A stretch of 50,460 nt of DNA from Puniceicoccaceae bacterium (GTDB lineage: Bacteria; Verrucomicrobiota; Verrucomicrobiia; Opitutales; Opitutaceae): the NCBI GenBank assembly GCA_007695295.1, contig REEB01000102.1:1-50460 (forward strand), in the 5' to 3' direction. Both the position numbers and the translations under genes were made by a program. Positions 7,251 to 19,200 of the stretch are shown one piece after another. Below the pieces are notes generated by a model. That model was not told where the DNA came from. It saw nothing but the letters and a program-made list of their open reading frames with translations, and searched no databases. Positions within the stretch are counted from its first letter, which is position 1. Each line of letters starts with the position of its first letter.

Positions 7251-10200
7251 ATGGCTTCGATCCGACCGCCTCATCAACCATGGACCTGCTGCGCCCGCCT
7301 GCTCAGCCTCATCCTGGTCCTCCTGTGCGGCGCGGCCGCCCTGCACGCCACCCCTCCGCCCCACCCCCCTTTCGAGGAAACCATTACGCGCCTGCCCGGC
7401 GAAGGCTGGCGCCTCTCCTGGAACAGCGAGCCGGGCACGTGGTACCGCATCGAGCGCAGCGCCACCCTCGACGCCGGCAGTTGGAAAGAAGTCGCCACCG
7501 TCCAAGCCGAGAGCAACCGAACCGAGTGGCTCGATCCCAATCTCACCGCCCCCTCGCCCCGTTTCTGGCGGATCGTCACCATCCCGGTCGATGGCGGGCT
7601 GACGGTCTCCCAGGTCATGGCTTACGCCGACCCGGACACCCTGCCGCCGACAGCGGTCTTCGCCCTGCTGGCGTTTTCGGATGCAACCGTGGTGGAGGTG
7701 CGGTTTTTCCATGGCAACGGCCAACTCCGGGGCGTCGCCTCCCGAATCGAGGGTCCGCTCTGGGAGTGGCGCGAAACCTACGATCCCGACCACCCCGAGG
7801 CGGTTTCCCTCTTCGGCTGGGCGATCGACTCCCTCGACCGCACCGCCCAGACCCCACTGGCTGGATTTCTCCTCGCGGATCCCGAGCGCTTCATCCCGCT
7901 CGATGAAGCGGGCAACGCCCGGCCCGGCCACTTCGTGCCCATCGCGGCCGACGGCACCCTGGGGCGTTTTGAATTCCGCCCCGACGGCCGCGCCCCCGCC
8001 TCACGGCAGACCGGGCTGGCGGTGATCTTCGAGCCCGGCGCCCGGCTGGTTTTCCGGGACGGAGCCTACCAGATCGCTTTCACCGGCGAGGCCACCCTCC
8101 GGCGGGGCTGGTTCGATCCTTCTCCGCTCCCCCTGGGCGGAATTTTGGCCGGACCGGCCGACAGCCACTCCGGATCCCCGGAGTTTCTGCTCCCGATCGA
8201 CGGCGTCACTCCGGCTGTCCTGGTCGAGTTGCTCAGCCAGGAGCCGGGCAGCCCGATCACCCTCTGGACGCACGGTCAAGTGCCGCTGGAGTGGTTCGAG
8301 GGACCGCTCGGTGAAAACGGAGTCGACGGCCTCGGCACCGGCCCGGTCTGGTCGGCCATCGGCTTCGCCCCGCTGCCGGGTCAACCCCGCAAAGCCAGCC
8401 TCCTCATCGATCCCGCCACCGGCGAACCGATCTACCAGATCGAATACCACGGCGATTACATCTTTCCCGGCGGGCTCGTCTTCCGCATCCCGCGCCAGGC
8501 GCCCTGGCGGTTCCGGATCTTCAACGACTGGCGCATCGAACTGAGCGGCGAGGTTTTCATCTCCCTGCCCAACGGCGGCCAGCTCAGCGGTTCGGTCTCC
8601 TGGCGCAATGGCGCCCTCGCCGTCGCCCTCACCGCCCACCGCCTCCAGTTCGAGGGCCTCTCCTCCCTGCGGGAATTCCTTCCCACCGACCCCGCCGCCC
8701 TCGTCCCCGCCACCGCGGCCGACCTGCCCCTCGACTCCGCCGCCGCCGCCTTCGAAGCCTACCGCCTCGCCTACCGCAACTTTTCCGCCGGCGCGGTGAA
8801 AATCGACAGCGTCGACCGCGAGCGCGACCTCACCCCGATCCCCCTCCCGATCGAAACCGCCGCCTCCACCCTCGAAGCCTGGGCCTGGCGCTTGCTCGCC
8901 ATCGGCGGCGAAGGCCCGGGCGCCGCCGTCACCCCGCAGGCCGCCGCCGCCCTCCTCGCCCTCACCGGGCAGGCCCAGGCCGCCGCCCGCTCCGGCTACG
9001 AGCTGCCCGAAGTTCTGGCCTGGCAGCGCAGCCTCCGCCGCCTCCGCTCCTCCCTCCATGTCGCCGCCGAGGCCGGCCGGGCCGGCAACTCCGCCGCCCT
9101 CGAGGCCGAACTCACCGACGCCGAGACCCGCATCACCGCCGCCCTCGAGCAGCGCCTCGAAACCGCCGGCCCCCTTGAAATCCTCGGCCAGCTCGAGGAT
9201 GTCCTCCGCATCTGGCTCGACCTCATGGCCGTGGTCGAGGAGTCGGGCGAAGAACTCCCCGCCGCCAGCCGGACGGCCCTCGAAACCTTTCTCACCCTCG
9301 CCGGCGGTCTTTTCTTCGACCGCCTCGGCATCGAGCCCGGCGAATTCGACCCCACCCTCAACGACACCATTCTCGGCCTCGACCGCTTTTCCACCGCCGC
9401 CGCCCTCCGCAACACCCTCGACTTCTTCGCCCTCGCCACCCTCCTCGGCGAAGAGCAGGTCATCGAAGGCTGGCGCATGGATGAAACCCTCGGCCAGCTC
9501 GTGACCCGCTTCGCCGATGTCCATGAAATCGACCTCCGCGACGCCCTCCAGCGCCGCAGCTTCGATCTCGCCCTCATCGTCGCCCGGCAGCGCCTCGAGC
9601 TGATGGCGAAAATGCAGCTCCTCGGCGTCAACGAGTCGTTTCCCGAATTCTTCAACGACCCCGTCCTCCACGCCCGCTGGGACGAGATCGCCGAAGAATG
9701 GCTCAACAACCCCTCCCGCCCCGTCCGCCGCGACAGCCTCCTCGAAGCCCTCCGCTACCTCACGAAAATCCTCGCTTACGTCCCCGACAATGCCGGGGTG
9801 TATTCAGAAAGCGTCTACGGCGACCTCCAGACGATCCTCGAAACCTTTCTCCTGACCGGCCGCTTCAACGACGCCCTCACCCCCCGCGACTGGCTGGAAT
9901 GGATCCAGGCCGCCGTCCTCGCCGACCGCCTCGGCCGCCGCTTCTTCACTGCCACCCTCACCACCCTCGGCACCGGAGAGGAGCCGCGCAGTCCGCTCCA
10001 GATCCTCGTCGACGGCCTCGTCGCCCGCTCCGGCGGTCTGCCCGGCGCCACCCACGATCCCCAGTTCGCCTACCTTGACTTGGCGGCCGGCGCCCTCCTC
10101 GCCGAAATCCAATCCCTCCGCCTCGAAGTCGGTTCACTCGATGGCCCGGCCCAAGCCGCCCGCCGCGAGATCCGCCTCGCCTACGTCGAGGCCCTCGGGC

Positions 10201-13200
10201 GGCTCCTCACCGGCTACCAGCGCGTCGCCACCCGGCTCTACGACACCGCCGCCGCCACTCCGGGCACCTTCGCCTTCGCCGGCGACCTCCTCCTGCCCGG
10301 CGCCATCCGCATCCACGAGCTGGCCGGCGCCGCCCGCTTCGTTCCCTCCTCCGGATACCTCTCCGGCCGGTTCTCCGGGTCGGTCGAGATGCCCCGCTTC
10401 GACACCCGCCTCACCGTCGCCAACGCCTCCTTCGACACCCGCGGCAATTTCCAACTCTCCGCCTTCGGCCAAGCCGGCTTCCCCGGTGGCGCCCAAACCG
10501 CCGAAGGCCGGGTCTTGCTCCGGGTGCCGGCCCGTCGCCCGCTCTCCATCGCAGTGGCCGACAACGGCTCTTTCGCCGTCTCCGGGGGCGCCGATCTGCT
10601 CTTCCCCGGGGGCCACACCATCAGCGGCTACCTGTCCATCGACGACCCCGACTACATCTTCGAACTCGCCTACGGCGGGGCCATTCGCCTCGCCCTCATG
10701 AAGGAAGTCACCCTGTTCCGGCCCGTCATCGATCCGGCCGCGCTGCCCGATCTGGAAACCCTCGCCGCCGCCGGCCGCGTCTTCGGCGCCATCGGCACCG
10801 GTTTCGAAGCCTTCTTCGAAGATCTCGATCCGGCCCTCTTCCCCTCCCCGGCCGACCTCGATCCCGGGGCCCCGCCCGAGTTCAGCAACCCCGTCTCCAC
10901 CGTTCCCATGGATGCCTGGGACGCCTGGCTGACCACTTTTGCCAACGAAGAGATCATCCCCCTCCTCAACGCCCCCATCGACGACTCCTTCGACTTTCTC
11001 CGCACCCTCCTCGCCACCATTGGCGAGGAACTGACCGCCGCCCGGCGCGACCTCGCCCCCGATTTGCAGCGTCTCCGCCAGCTCCGCGAACGCCTCGATC
11101 GCCTCAGCCGCAACCGTGAAGTCCTCGATGAGATGGCCGAACGCGCCCTCATCGGCGCCGAAGATCTCGCAAGCCTCCGCAGCGAACTGGAGCAGAACGC
11201 CGCCGCCGCCATCGCCTTCGCCGAGGATTACCTCACCACCTTGCCCGCCGGCACCGACTTGCCCCACCGCCTCGCCGCCATCGATTTCGTCGTCGAGTCG
11301 GTCGCGAACGGCCAGCTCAACGGCCTCGAGGTCCAGGTCGACACCGCCCTGCTCGCCGCCGGACTGCAAGCGGGCGCCGTTGAACTCCTCGCAGAAGCGG
11401 GCCTCGGCCCCGACGGCACGGTCGTCAATCCCGCCCAACTCGAAGCCACCTCCTTTCGGCGCCTCATGGTCCTCGCCAATGTCTTCAGTGACTTTGCGAC
11501 CACCGAAACCCTGGGCAACCTTCCGCCGGGCGTCCCCCCCGTCAACTACCCGGCCCGGCGCGACCAGTTTTACGACCTCGCCATGGCTCGAGTGATGGAT
11601 CAGTGGCTGCAGGCCGATCAAAACCAGGATCTTGAGAATCTCGCTGTATCCACTGTTTGGTTACTAGAGTTCCATTCCTTGGCGGAACTCGGGTACGACG
11701 TCGACCCCTCCGCCATCCAAAGCATCGATGACGCCCTCGCCGCCATGCTTGCCATCCTCCAGGCCCGCTTCGCCGGCGCGGGCGGCCAGGATGTTGCCAA
11801 CAAACTCGCTTTCGATTTCCTCCAGGCCGCCGCCGCCAACGTCGATGTGGAGAGCCGCATCATCCGCCGGGAAACCCGCGAGCAGCTCGGCCGCACCCCG
11901 GAGACGCAGGTCGACCTCGACCGCGTGGCCGACCGCGGCAACGGCCCGGCCGGCCTACTCCGCCTCCTCGCCGCCCACTGGCGGGTCCTCGAGGACAACG
12001 GCCTCCTCGACCCGGCCCGCCTCGACTTGACCCGGCAAGGTCTGCGGGGCTGGCTCCAGGGTTCTCTCTCCGCGTTCAATCAGGCCGCCCTCTCGGCCGA
12101 AGGCGGCGCCATCGACATCGCCTGGGTCGAGGCCAACTTTCAAGCCGCCTTCAACACCCTCCTCGCCGCGGCCGACATCATTGCCTTCATCGAGGAATAC
12201 CTGCCCGAAGAATCCGGTCTGCTGGCGAATTGGACCGCCACTTGGCAGGCCCTCCACATCGAGTGGATCGGGGTGGCCCAAGCCCGCAAAGCTTGGTGGT
12301 TGCTTTCCGAATACACCCAAAACCTCGCTGTCGCCGCCGTCCGCTTCGGCGATGGCGTCGGCGCCGCCACCGCCGCCGCCTTCCACGCGGCCGGAGGCCA
12401 GGCCCTCGCCGGACTCCAGTCCGTCGCCGGCGACTTCGCCGCCCTGCTCGCGGGAGTGGATGCGCAGGCTTTTCTCTTTCCCCTCCCCGGCGACCTCGTC
12501 ATCGACCGGCTCTTCGGCCGGCTCGAGTTCAACCGCCAATCCGGCTTCTGGAAGGTTAACCTCGGGGGCGCGGTGCGTTTCCCCGATGCCAATCTCTTCT
12601 TCAGCCTCGACCGCGGAGAGCTGGCCTCCAACGGCGACTTCATCCTCGCCCTCCGCACCGCCGGCCCCGCTCCCTTCGGCCTCGACGACAGCCTCCGCCT
12701 CGACATCGCCAACGCCTTTTCCCTCAGCGGCAATCTGATCGACTTCACCCTCAGCAGCGCTTCCGCCAGCGGCACCCTCATCCGCCAGCTCTCGGGCGGC
12801 GGACAGGAGGTCTACACCCTCAGCCTCGGCTACGCCTACCTCCCCCCGCCCCCGCCCAGCACCGCCCGCGGCGAGCACCGCTTCAACTTCAGCCTCGGGG
12901 TCGGCGGCGATCTCGAGGTCTTTACCGAGGATCTGGTCGTCTTCCGCGGCGGCCTCGGCTTCGAGCTGGTCATCGGCCCCGACGGCAACTCCACCCAAGG
13001 CGCCTTCGAAGCCTCCGCGGTCGTCGGCATCCTCCTCAAGGACGGCGCCTCCGCCCCCTTCACCCCGGGCGATTTCGAGTTGCGCCTCGAAGGCCAGGCC
13101 AGCGTCCAGATCAGCGGCGAGGAATCCATCGTGACCCTTTCCGGACATCTCTTCCTGCCCCAGGACTTCCAGGCCGCCACCTGCGGCGCCCCCGGCATTC

Positions 13201-16200
13201 CCGACCCCGCCGCCGGACGCCCCGTTGTCTCCATCCCGGCACTACAACCCCTCAGCTTCACCTACCGCTCGCCCGAGCACCCCACGCCCGCCCTCCGCGA
13301 CACCGTCGCCTTCGCCGGAGCCCTCTCCCTCGGCAATCTCCGCTTTTCCCTCCCCGGTCTCGACCTGCTCTGGGTCGATGTCTGCAGCCTCACCCTCGCC
13401 TTCGGCTTCGACAGCGCCACCGGCCGCCCCACCGCCGTCCTTTCGGATGTCGCCGCCATCGTCAATGTGCCGCTGCCCGACGGCCAAACCATCCGCACCG
13501 CCATCCGCGTCGGCGAGTGGTCGCTCAACCGCCTGCCGCAGGACGCCTCCATCGGCCTCCTCGGCGATCTCGCTTTCCTCAATCTCGGCGGCTTCCGTCT
13601 CGAAGCCCTCGGAGCCGATCCTTTCACCGGGATTCCGCGCTCCTCCATCGCGATCGATCCGGCCGAATCGACCTTCGTCATCACCGGCACTTTCCGCGCC
13701 GTCGCTGAAAACTGGTTCCAGGACGCCGCCGGCATCCCGGTCCCCGTCGTCAACCAGTGGAACGATGTCTCCCTGACCGTCAATCTGCCCGCCGCCGGTT
13801 TCCCCTCGTTCGCCGACTTTAGCTTCGATCTCGGCCAGGTCTCCCTCGGCTGCGGTCCGTTTTTCAACCACCCCCCATGCGAGCTCTATCTGGTCGGCGG
13901 CATGTCGGTGGTCAACCCGGTCCTCACCCTCGTCAATCCGCTCCGCGCCCTCCGGCCCACCGCCACCAACCCCTTTGTCATCCGTCTCGACCTGGGGGTG
14001 AAATTCCAGACCGGTATCGACTATTCCATTACGCTCACGGGACAGTCGATGCAACTCATCTTCAACGGCGATCCCCGGGGGCCGCTGGTCGACGTCGACT
14101 CCCTCACCGGCTGCATCGAGGCCGACGGCAACCCCATCTCCCAGGAGCCGCTCTTTCAAGGCCTGCCGCTCTTCGTCAACGAGTTCTGCCTCACCCTCAA
14201 AAACGTCACTGGTGGTGAAGCCATCCCCCTCATCCCCGACGATGCGGCCGAGCTGCCGGCTTTCTCCATCGACAACGTCGAAATCAAGCTCAGCGCGGGC
14301 ATCAACTTCTCCGTCGAAGGCCAGCCCCTGATCTACGGCGAATTCCGCGATCTGGTGGTCGGCTTCGTGGACGGGGTGCCGCACCCGAATGTGGACGGGA
14401 TCGGCTTCGGGATCGACCTGACGCCTTTCCTCGGCGAGGAGCTGCCCTTCGCCGGCCAGGTTTTCATCGGTGGCTTTCAGACCGGCAATTATTACTTCTC
14501 CGGCCTGCTCAGCGCCAACATCAAGGGCAACATCGTCCAGGCCATCACGGCCTTCGATCTCTCCGGCCCGCGCGGTCTCTGCGTTGGCTTTGCCGGAGCC
14601 GAGGCCGCCATCCAGCTTGCCTATGGGTTTGTTCTCACCGGCGCCCGCGGCGGCTTGGCCCGCAGCACCGGCTTTGTTGATCCCTGCGCGTTCATCACCG
14701 AGATGGGCATCAACCCCATCACCGGCAGGCCCGCCCCCACCCTCGGCGACCTCACCGATCCGCCGGGGCCGGACTCCTGCACCGCCGCCCTCACTTCTTG
14801 GGAGGCTCTTCTCGCCATCCGCGAAGGCCAGACTCCCGAGCAGCGCGAGCAGTTCGCCCTCAGCGTCGCCCAGGCCGAAACTGTCCGCTGCCTCATCGCT
14901 GAAGCCGGGCTTGATGAAGCCGATGCCGTCGAGCTGGTCGACGGGGCCACACCCGAGGATCTCGCCGTCCTCAATGAATTTGTGGACGAAAACCGCCTCG
15001 AGCTGGCCGAGTTCTGCCCCGGGCCCAACACCTGCCCGCCCGCCTCGCTCGGCTTTCTCGCCCAGCCCCACCCGGAGTCCTTCATCAAGGACAGTCCCTA
15101 CGAAGGCCGCGCCATCATCAAGGGCACCTCGCTTGATGAGACCGCGCTGAATTTCTTCGGCATCAACCGCGACTTCGTCGATGCCTTCGTGCCCGACCTC
15201 GGCGTCGACCTCGATCTCATCGCCGCGCGTTTCGCCGAGCATGTCCGCCTCGGCGTCGAATTCGTCACCCCGCGCCCGCCCGCCGACTTGGCTGAGATCA
15301 TCGCCCCGCTGCCCGTGCCGGACTGGGCCCTGCAGTTTGAAGCCCAGCTCGAGGAGAACATGAACCGCCTCGAACTCGGCTTCTACAACGCCATCGTCTG
15401 CGCCCTCGAGGGACTCGGCATCCCCGGCACCCGGGAGGAACTCGTCGACACCCTTTGGGACATCGTGCGCGAGGCCGCCTACGCGGGGGTGCCCTACGAG
15501 GATGTCACGCTCCGCCTCGAGGGTTCTTTCTCTTACACCGGGATCTCGACTTTCGCCTCCGTCACCGCCGGGGTTCTTATTTCCACCACCGGCACTTCCG
15601 GGCTCTTCGGATCGATCAATGTCTTCGGCATTCCCTTCGGCACGATCAGCGCCTTCACCACCCAGACCGATGCCTATGGTCGTCCCAGCACCGGCATCTG
15701 CGGCGAGCTCGTCGCCGCCATCGGTCCGTTCGAAATCGGCCGCGGCGGCTTCATTTACGATTGCCCGGGCTGCGAGGCGCGCCTCTTCGAGGTTTTCTTC
15801 GACCTCGCCGACGCCCTCACCGGACCCTATGTCTACGAACGCATGCTGGAGGTCGCCCCGGAAAAGGCCCTCCCCGGCGTGCCGCCGATCCAAAATCTCA
15901 TCCTGCTCGCCACCGAGGATGAGAAGGGCGCTTTCCTCGCCGCCGTCCTCAACACCCCGCCCACACTCTCCTCCGGCCAGCTCACCTCGGCCTTCCGCGC
16001 CTTCCTCATCAAACTCGGCAACACCCTCGCCCCACGCCTTTCCTACTGCGCCGCCACCCAGCCCAAGCTCTTCGGCTTTTCCCTCAATGGTGAAAACGCC
16101 CTTGCCAGCTCGATCAGTTACATCGGCCCCAAGGACCCCGACAACATCGACGAAAACGCCACTTTTCTCTACGGCTCGCGGACCGCCTTCTCACCGTTCC

Positions 16201-19200
16201 AGATGACGGCCCAGACGCTCCTCGGCGCCACCGGCGGTGGATCGATTCTCGGCGCATTCGTGCCCGCGATCGACCAAGCCGCCCTTTCCACTGTATGGGA
16301 ACTTCCACTACCGGGAACCCTGCTCGGGGAACTCTTCGACCTCTCTCCGGAGCAATTTCTCCATCAGCAGGTTCACCGCTTTCTCACCACTTCGGCCAAC
16401 ACCTTTGATTACTCCCTCTCCCCGCTCGGCATGGAGCTGGGCCGCGCTTCCGGACGGCTCCTTTTCCCTTCCTATGACCACCATCCGGTCGGCTCCAACC
16501 CCCGCATCCCGCCCGCCGACCGCGGCCTGCCGCCGCCGCACGAGGTGCTGCTCGCCGCCCTCGGAAACTCGCCCAACGATCCCAATCTGCTCGGCAATCC
16601 GTTTTGGCTGGGCTCCTCCGCGGAGGTCGCCGCTCTCTTCGCGGACAACCCCGACTACGACTTCACCGGGCAGACCGCCTCTCTCGTCGATGACTACTTC
16701 CCCCACGGCGGCCTCCTCGGGGCGGCTTCTTTCGAAATCCCGCTCCTCCTTTCCCAAGGCCTGCCCGAAAGTTTCTTCACCGTCATCAACCCGGCTTCGG
16801 TCGAGGTCCTGGAGTGGCTCGCGGCCGTCGGCGAATTTATCATTTACCTCGGCTCGACCGAACGCGGGGGCGATCTCGGATTCTACCTGCCCGCGCCCAA
16901 CCCGCCTTCCCTCCTCGGCGATGGTTTCCCGACGTCGCCCCTGGCCTTGCTCGAATCCCTCCGCACTTTCGATCCGCTCGGCGAGCTGGAGGAGTTTTAT
17001 CCGTTTGACCGCGCTTTCTTCCGGGGCCGCACCGACATCAACTTGCTCGGGCTGCCGCTCGCCAGCGGCAGCCTCGTCCTCGTGCCAGCCGAGGGGATCT
17101 TCGAGCTGGAGGCCCGCATCCAGGCCGGCAGTTGGCTTGATGCGATGTTCGGCACCGCCGGCGCGCAAAGCCAGAGCCCGGGGAGCGGCCAGGCGCTCCT
17201 GACTGCGTCCCTCGACCTCGGCCCCGCCGCCGATGTGCCCGTTTCCGACCTCGTCGACGATCTCATCATCGAACTCGCCGCGCTCGGCTCCAACCCTTCC
17301 CCAGCCGAGATCCAGTCTTTCCTCGACGGGCTTCTCTTCGATTTCGAGCAGCGCCTGCCCCGCGTCGGTCTCGAAGCCAGCCTCGACTTTTCCGTCCCCG
17401 AGTTTCTCGAAACCTTTCTCTGGACCGAGGGAGCGGCCGAGGCGGTCCTCTTCGGCTTCACGCCCCGTTTCGATCCCGACTACGAGCCGGAGAACGACAG
17501 TCCTTACGCCGTCGCCCGCCGCCAGGGCGGCATCGGTTTCCGCGGCTCGTTCACCATCGGTTTTGAGCCGCTTGGTCTCGGTCTTGAAGTCGCCGATGCC
17601 TCCGTCGCCATTCTCGGAGACACCTCCCCGCTCGGGATCCCGCGCTTTGTCGCCAATCTCGAGGCGCCCGGCGGCCAGCTCGGCTACGCCGGCCTCGCCT
17701 TCGAGCAGGTGAGGGTGCGCTTCGACACCGATCCGGGACCGGACGGCGAACTGGTTGTCTTCACCGGCCAGTCCACCCCGCCGCAACTCGGTCCGCTCCT
17801 GCATGTGGAAGCGCTCGACGGCAGCCCGCTGCTCGGCGGCAGCGTGGCCGTGGTCAACTCCAGCCCGTTTCCCACCGCCACCGTCCGCTTCGACGCCGCC
17901 CGGGTCCTGCTGCCGTTGCTGGGAAATGCCGAGGCCCTCATCCATGGCGATGGTCCGAATGGTGAATGGAGCTTCTCCGCCGCCCCCGGCGAAGCTTGGA
18001 GCGCCACCCTCGAGATCCCGGGCACCCTTGAGTTCCGCAATCCCCTCGAGGTCCTCGCCGGCAATCTCCAGGGCGAGGTGCTGCTGACCCTCGATCCCAC
18101 TTCCCCCACCGGCGCTTTCTTCGCCGAACTCGAGGGCGTCGGCCTCGAAAGCTTCACCCTGCGCGTCGCCCTCGCCACCGAAGGCACGCTCACGCTCTTC
18201 CCCGGCCAACCCACCGAAACCAGCCTCACCCTCGGCCAAGGCGGGGCGGTGTGCCTGCTCGTGGACAGCAGCGGGCGCGCCTATGTCGATCTCGGCAACC
18301 GCACCCTCCCGCTCGCCGGCGGTCTCCTGGCCGCCTCCGGACGCGTCGAGTTCGGCTTCGAACCGCTCGATCTCACCCCCGGCCTCGCGGTTTCCACCGC
18401 CCAGCTTTCCTTCGGGGCCACGCCGCTCGGCAACAGCCAGACCGCCGCCCTCACGCTCTCCAACACCGGTATCGGTAGTCTCACCGTGGATACAACGGTC
18501 TCAGGGCCGGCAGGCGTCTTTCTCGTCGATACGCCCCGGGTCGTGCTCGGTTCTTTCGAATCGCGCGAGATCGAAATCCGCTTCCTGCCCGCGACACCGG
18601 GAGCGGCCGCGGGCACGCTCGGCCTCGTCGGCGCCGGCACCGGCCAGCCCCTCGCCTCGGTCCAACTCACCGGCAGCGGCGTCGCCACCCCGCTCATCCA
18701 CCTCAGCGACACCGCCATCGACTTCGGCCCGGTCGCCCGCGGCGACTCCGCCGAGCACCGGCTCGTCATCACCAATCCCGGCACCGGCAACATGATCGTG
18801 CAGTCCTCCTTCCAGCCGGCCACCAGCGTGTTTGAGGTCTTTCCGTCCGTCATCTCCGTTCCCGCCGGCCAACAGCGGGAACTGCAATTGACCTTCCGCC
18901 CCACCGCCACCGGCGCGGCCTCCACCGTGCTCCAGCTGAACACCAACGCGGGCGCCCAGTCGGTTTCTCTCTCCGGCTCGGGCATCAATCGCAACTGGCA
19001 CCAGCAGCGTGGCGGCGGCGAGACGCTCCGCGCCGCCCACTTCACCAGCGCCACCGCCGGCTGGATTGTCGGCGACGACGGGCTCCTCCTCCGCACGGAC
19101 AACGGTGGCGCCCTCTGGCGCCGCCAGCCCGGCATCGATGCCTCGCAGTGGCGCGCCGTGGCCTTCCACGTCAACGGCAACCACGGGCTCATCGCGGGTC

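Noticed and set aside
8001-15893. Very long minus-strand ORFs opposite the giant gene (for example 13242-15893, 883 codons)
   Set aside because: Extreme Glu/Gly/Val composition typical of antisense frames of high-GC genes; no start signals or domains.
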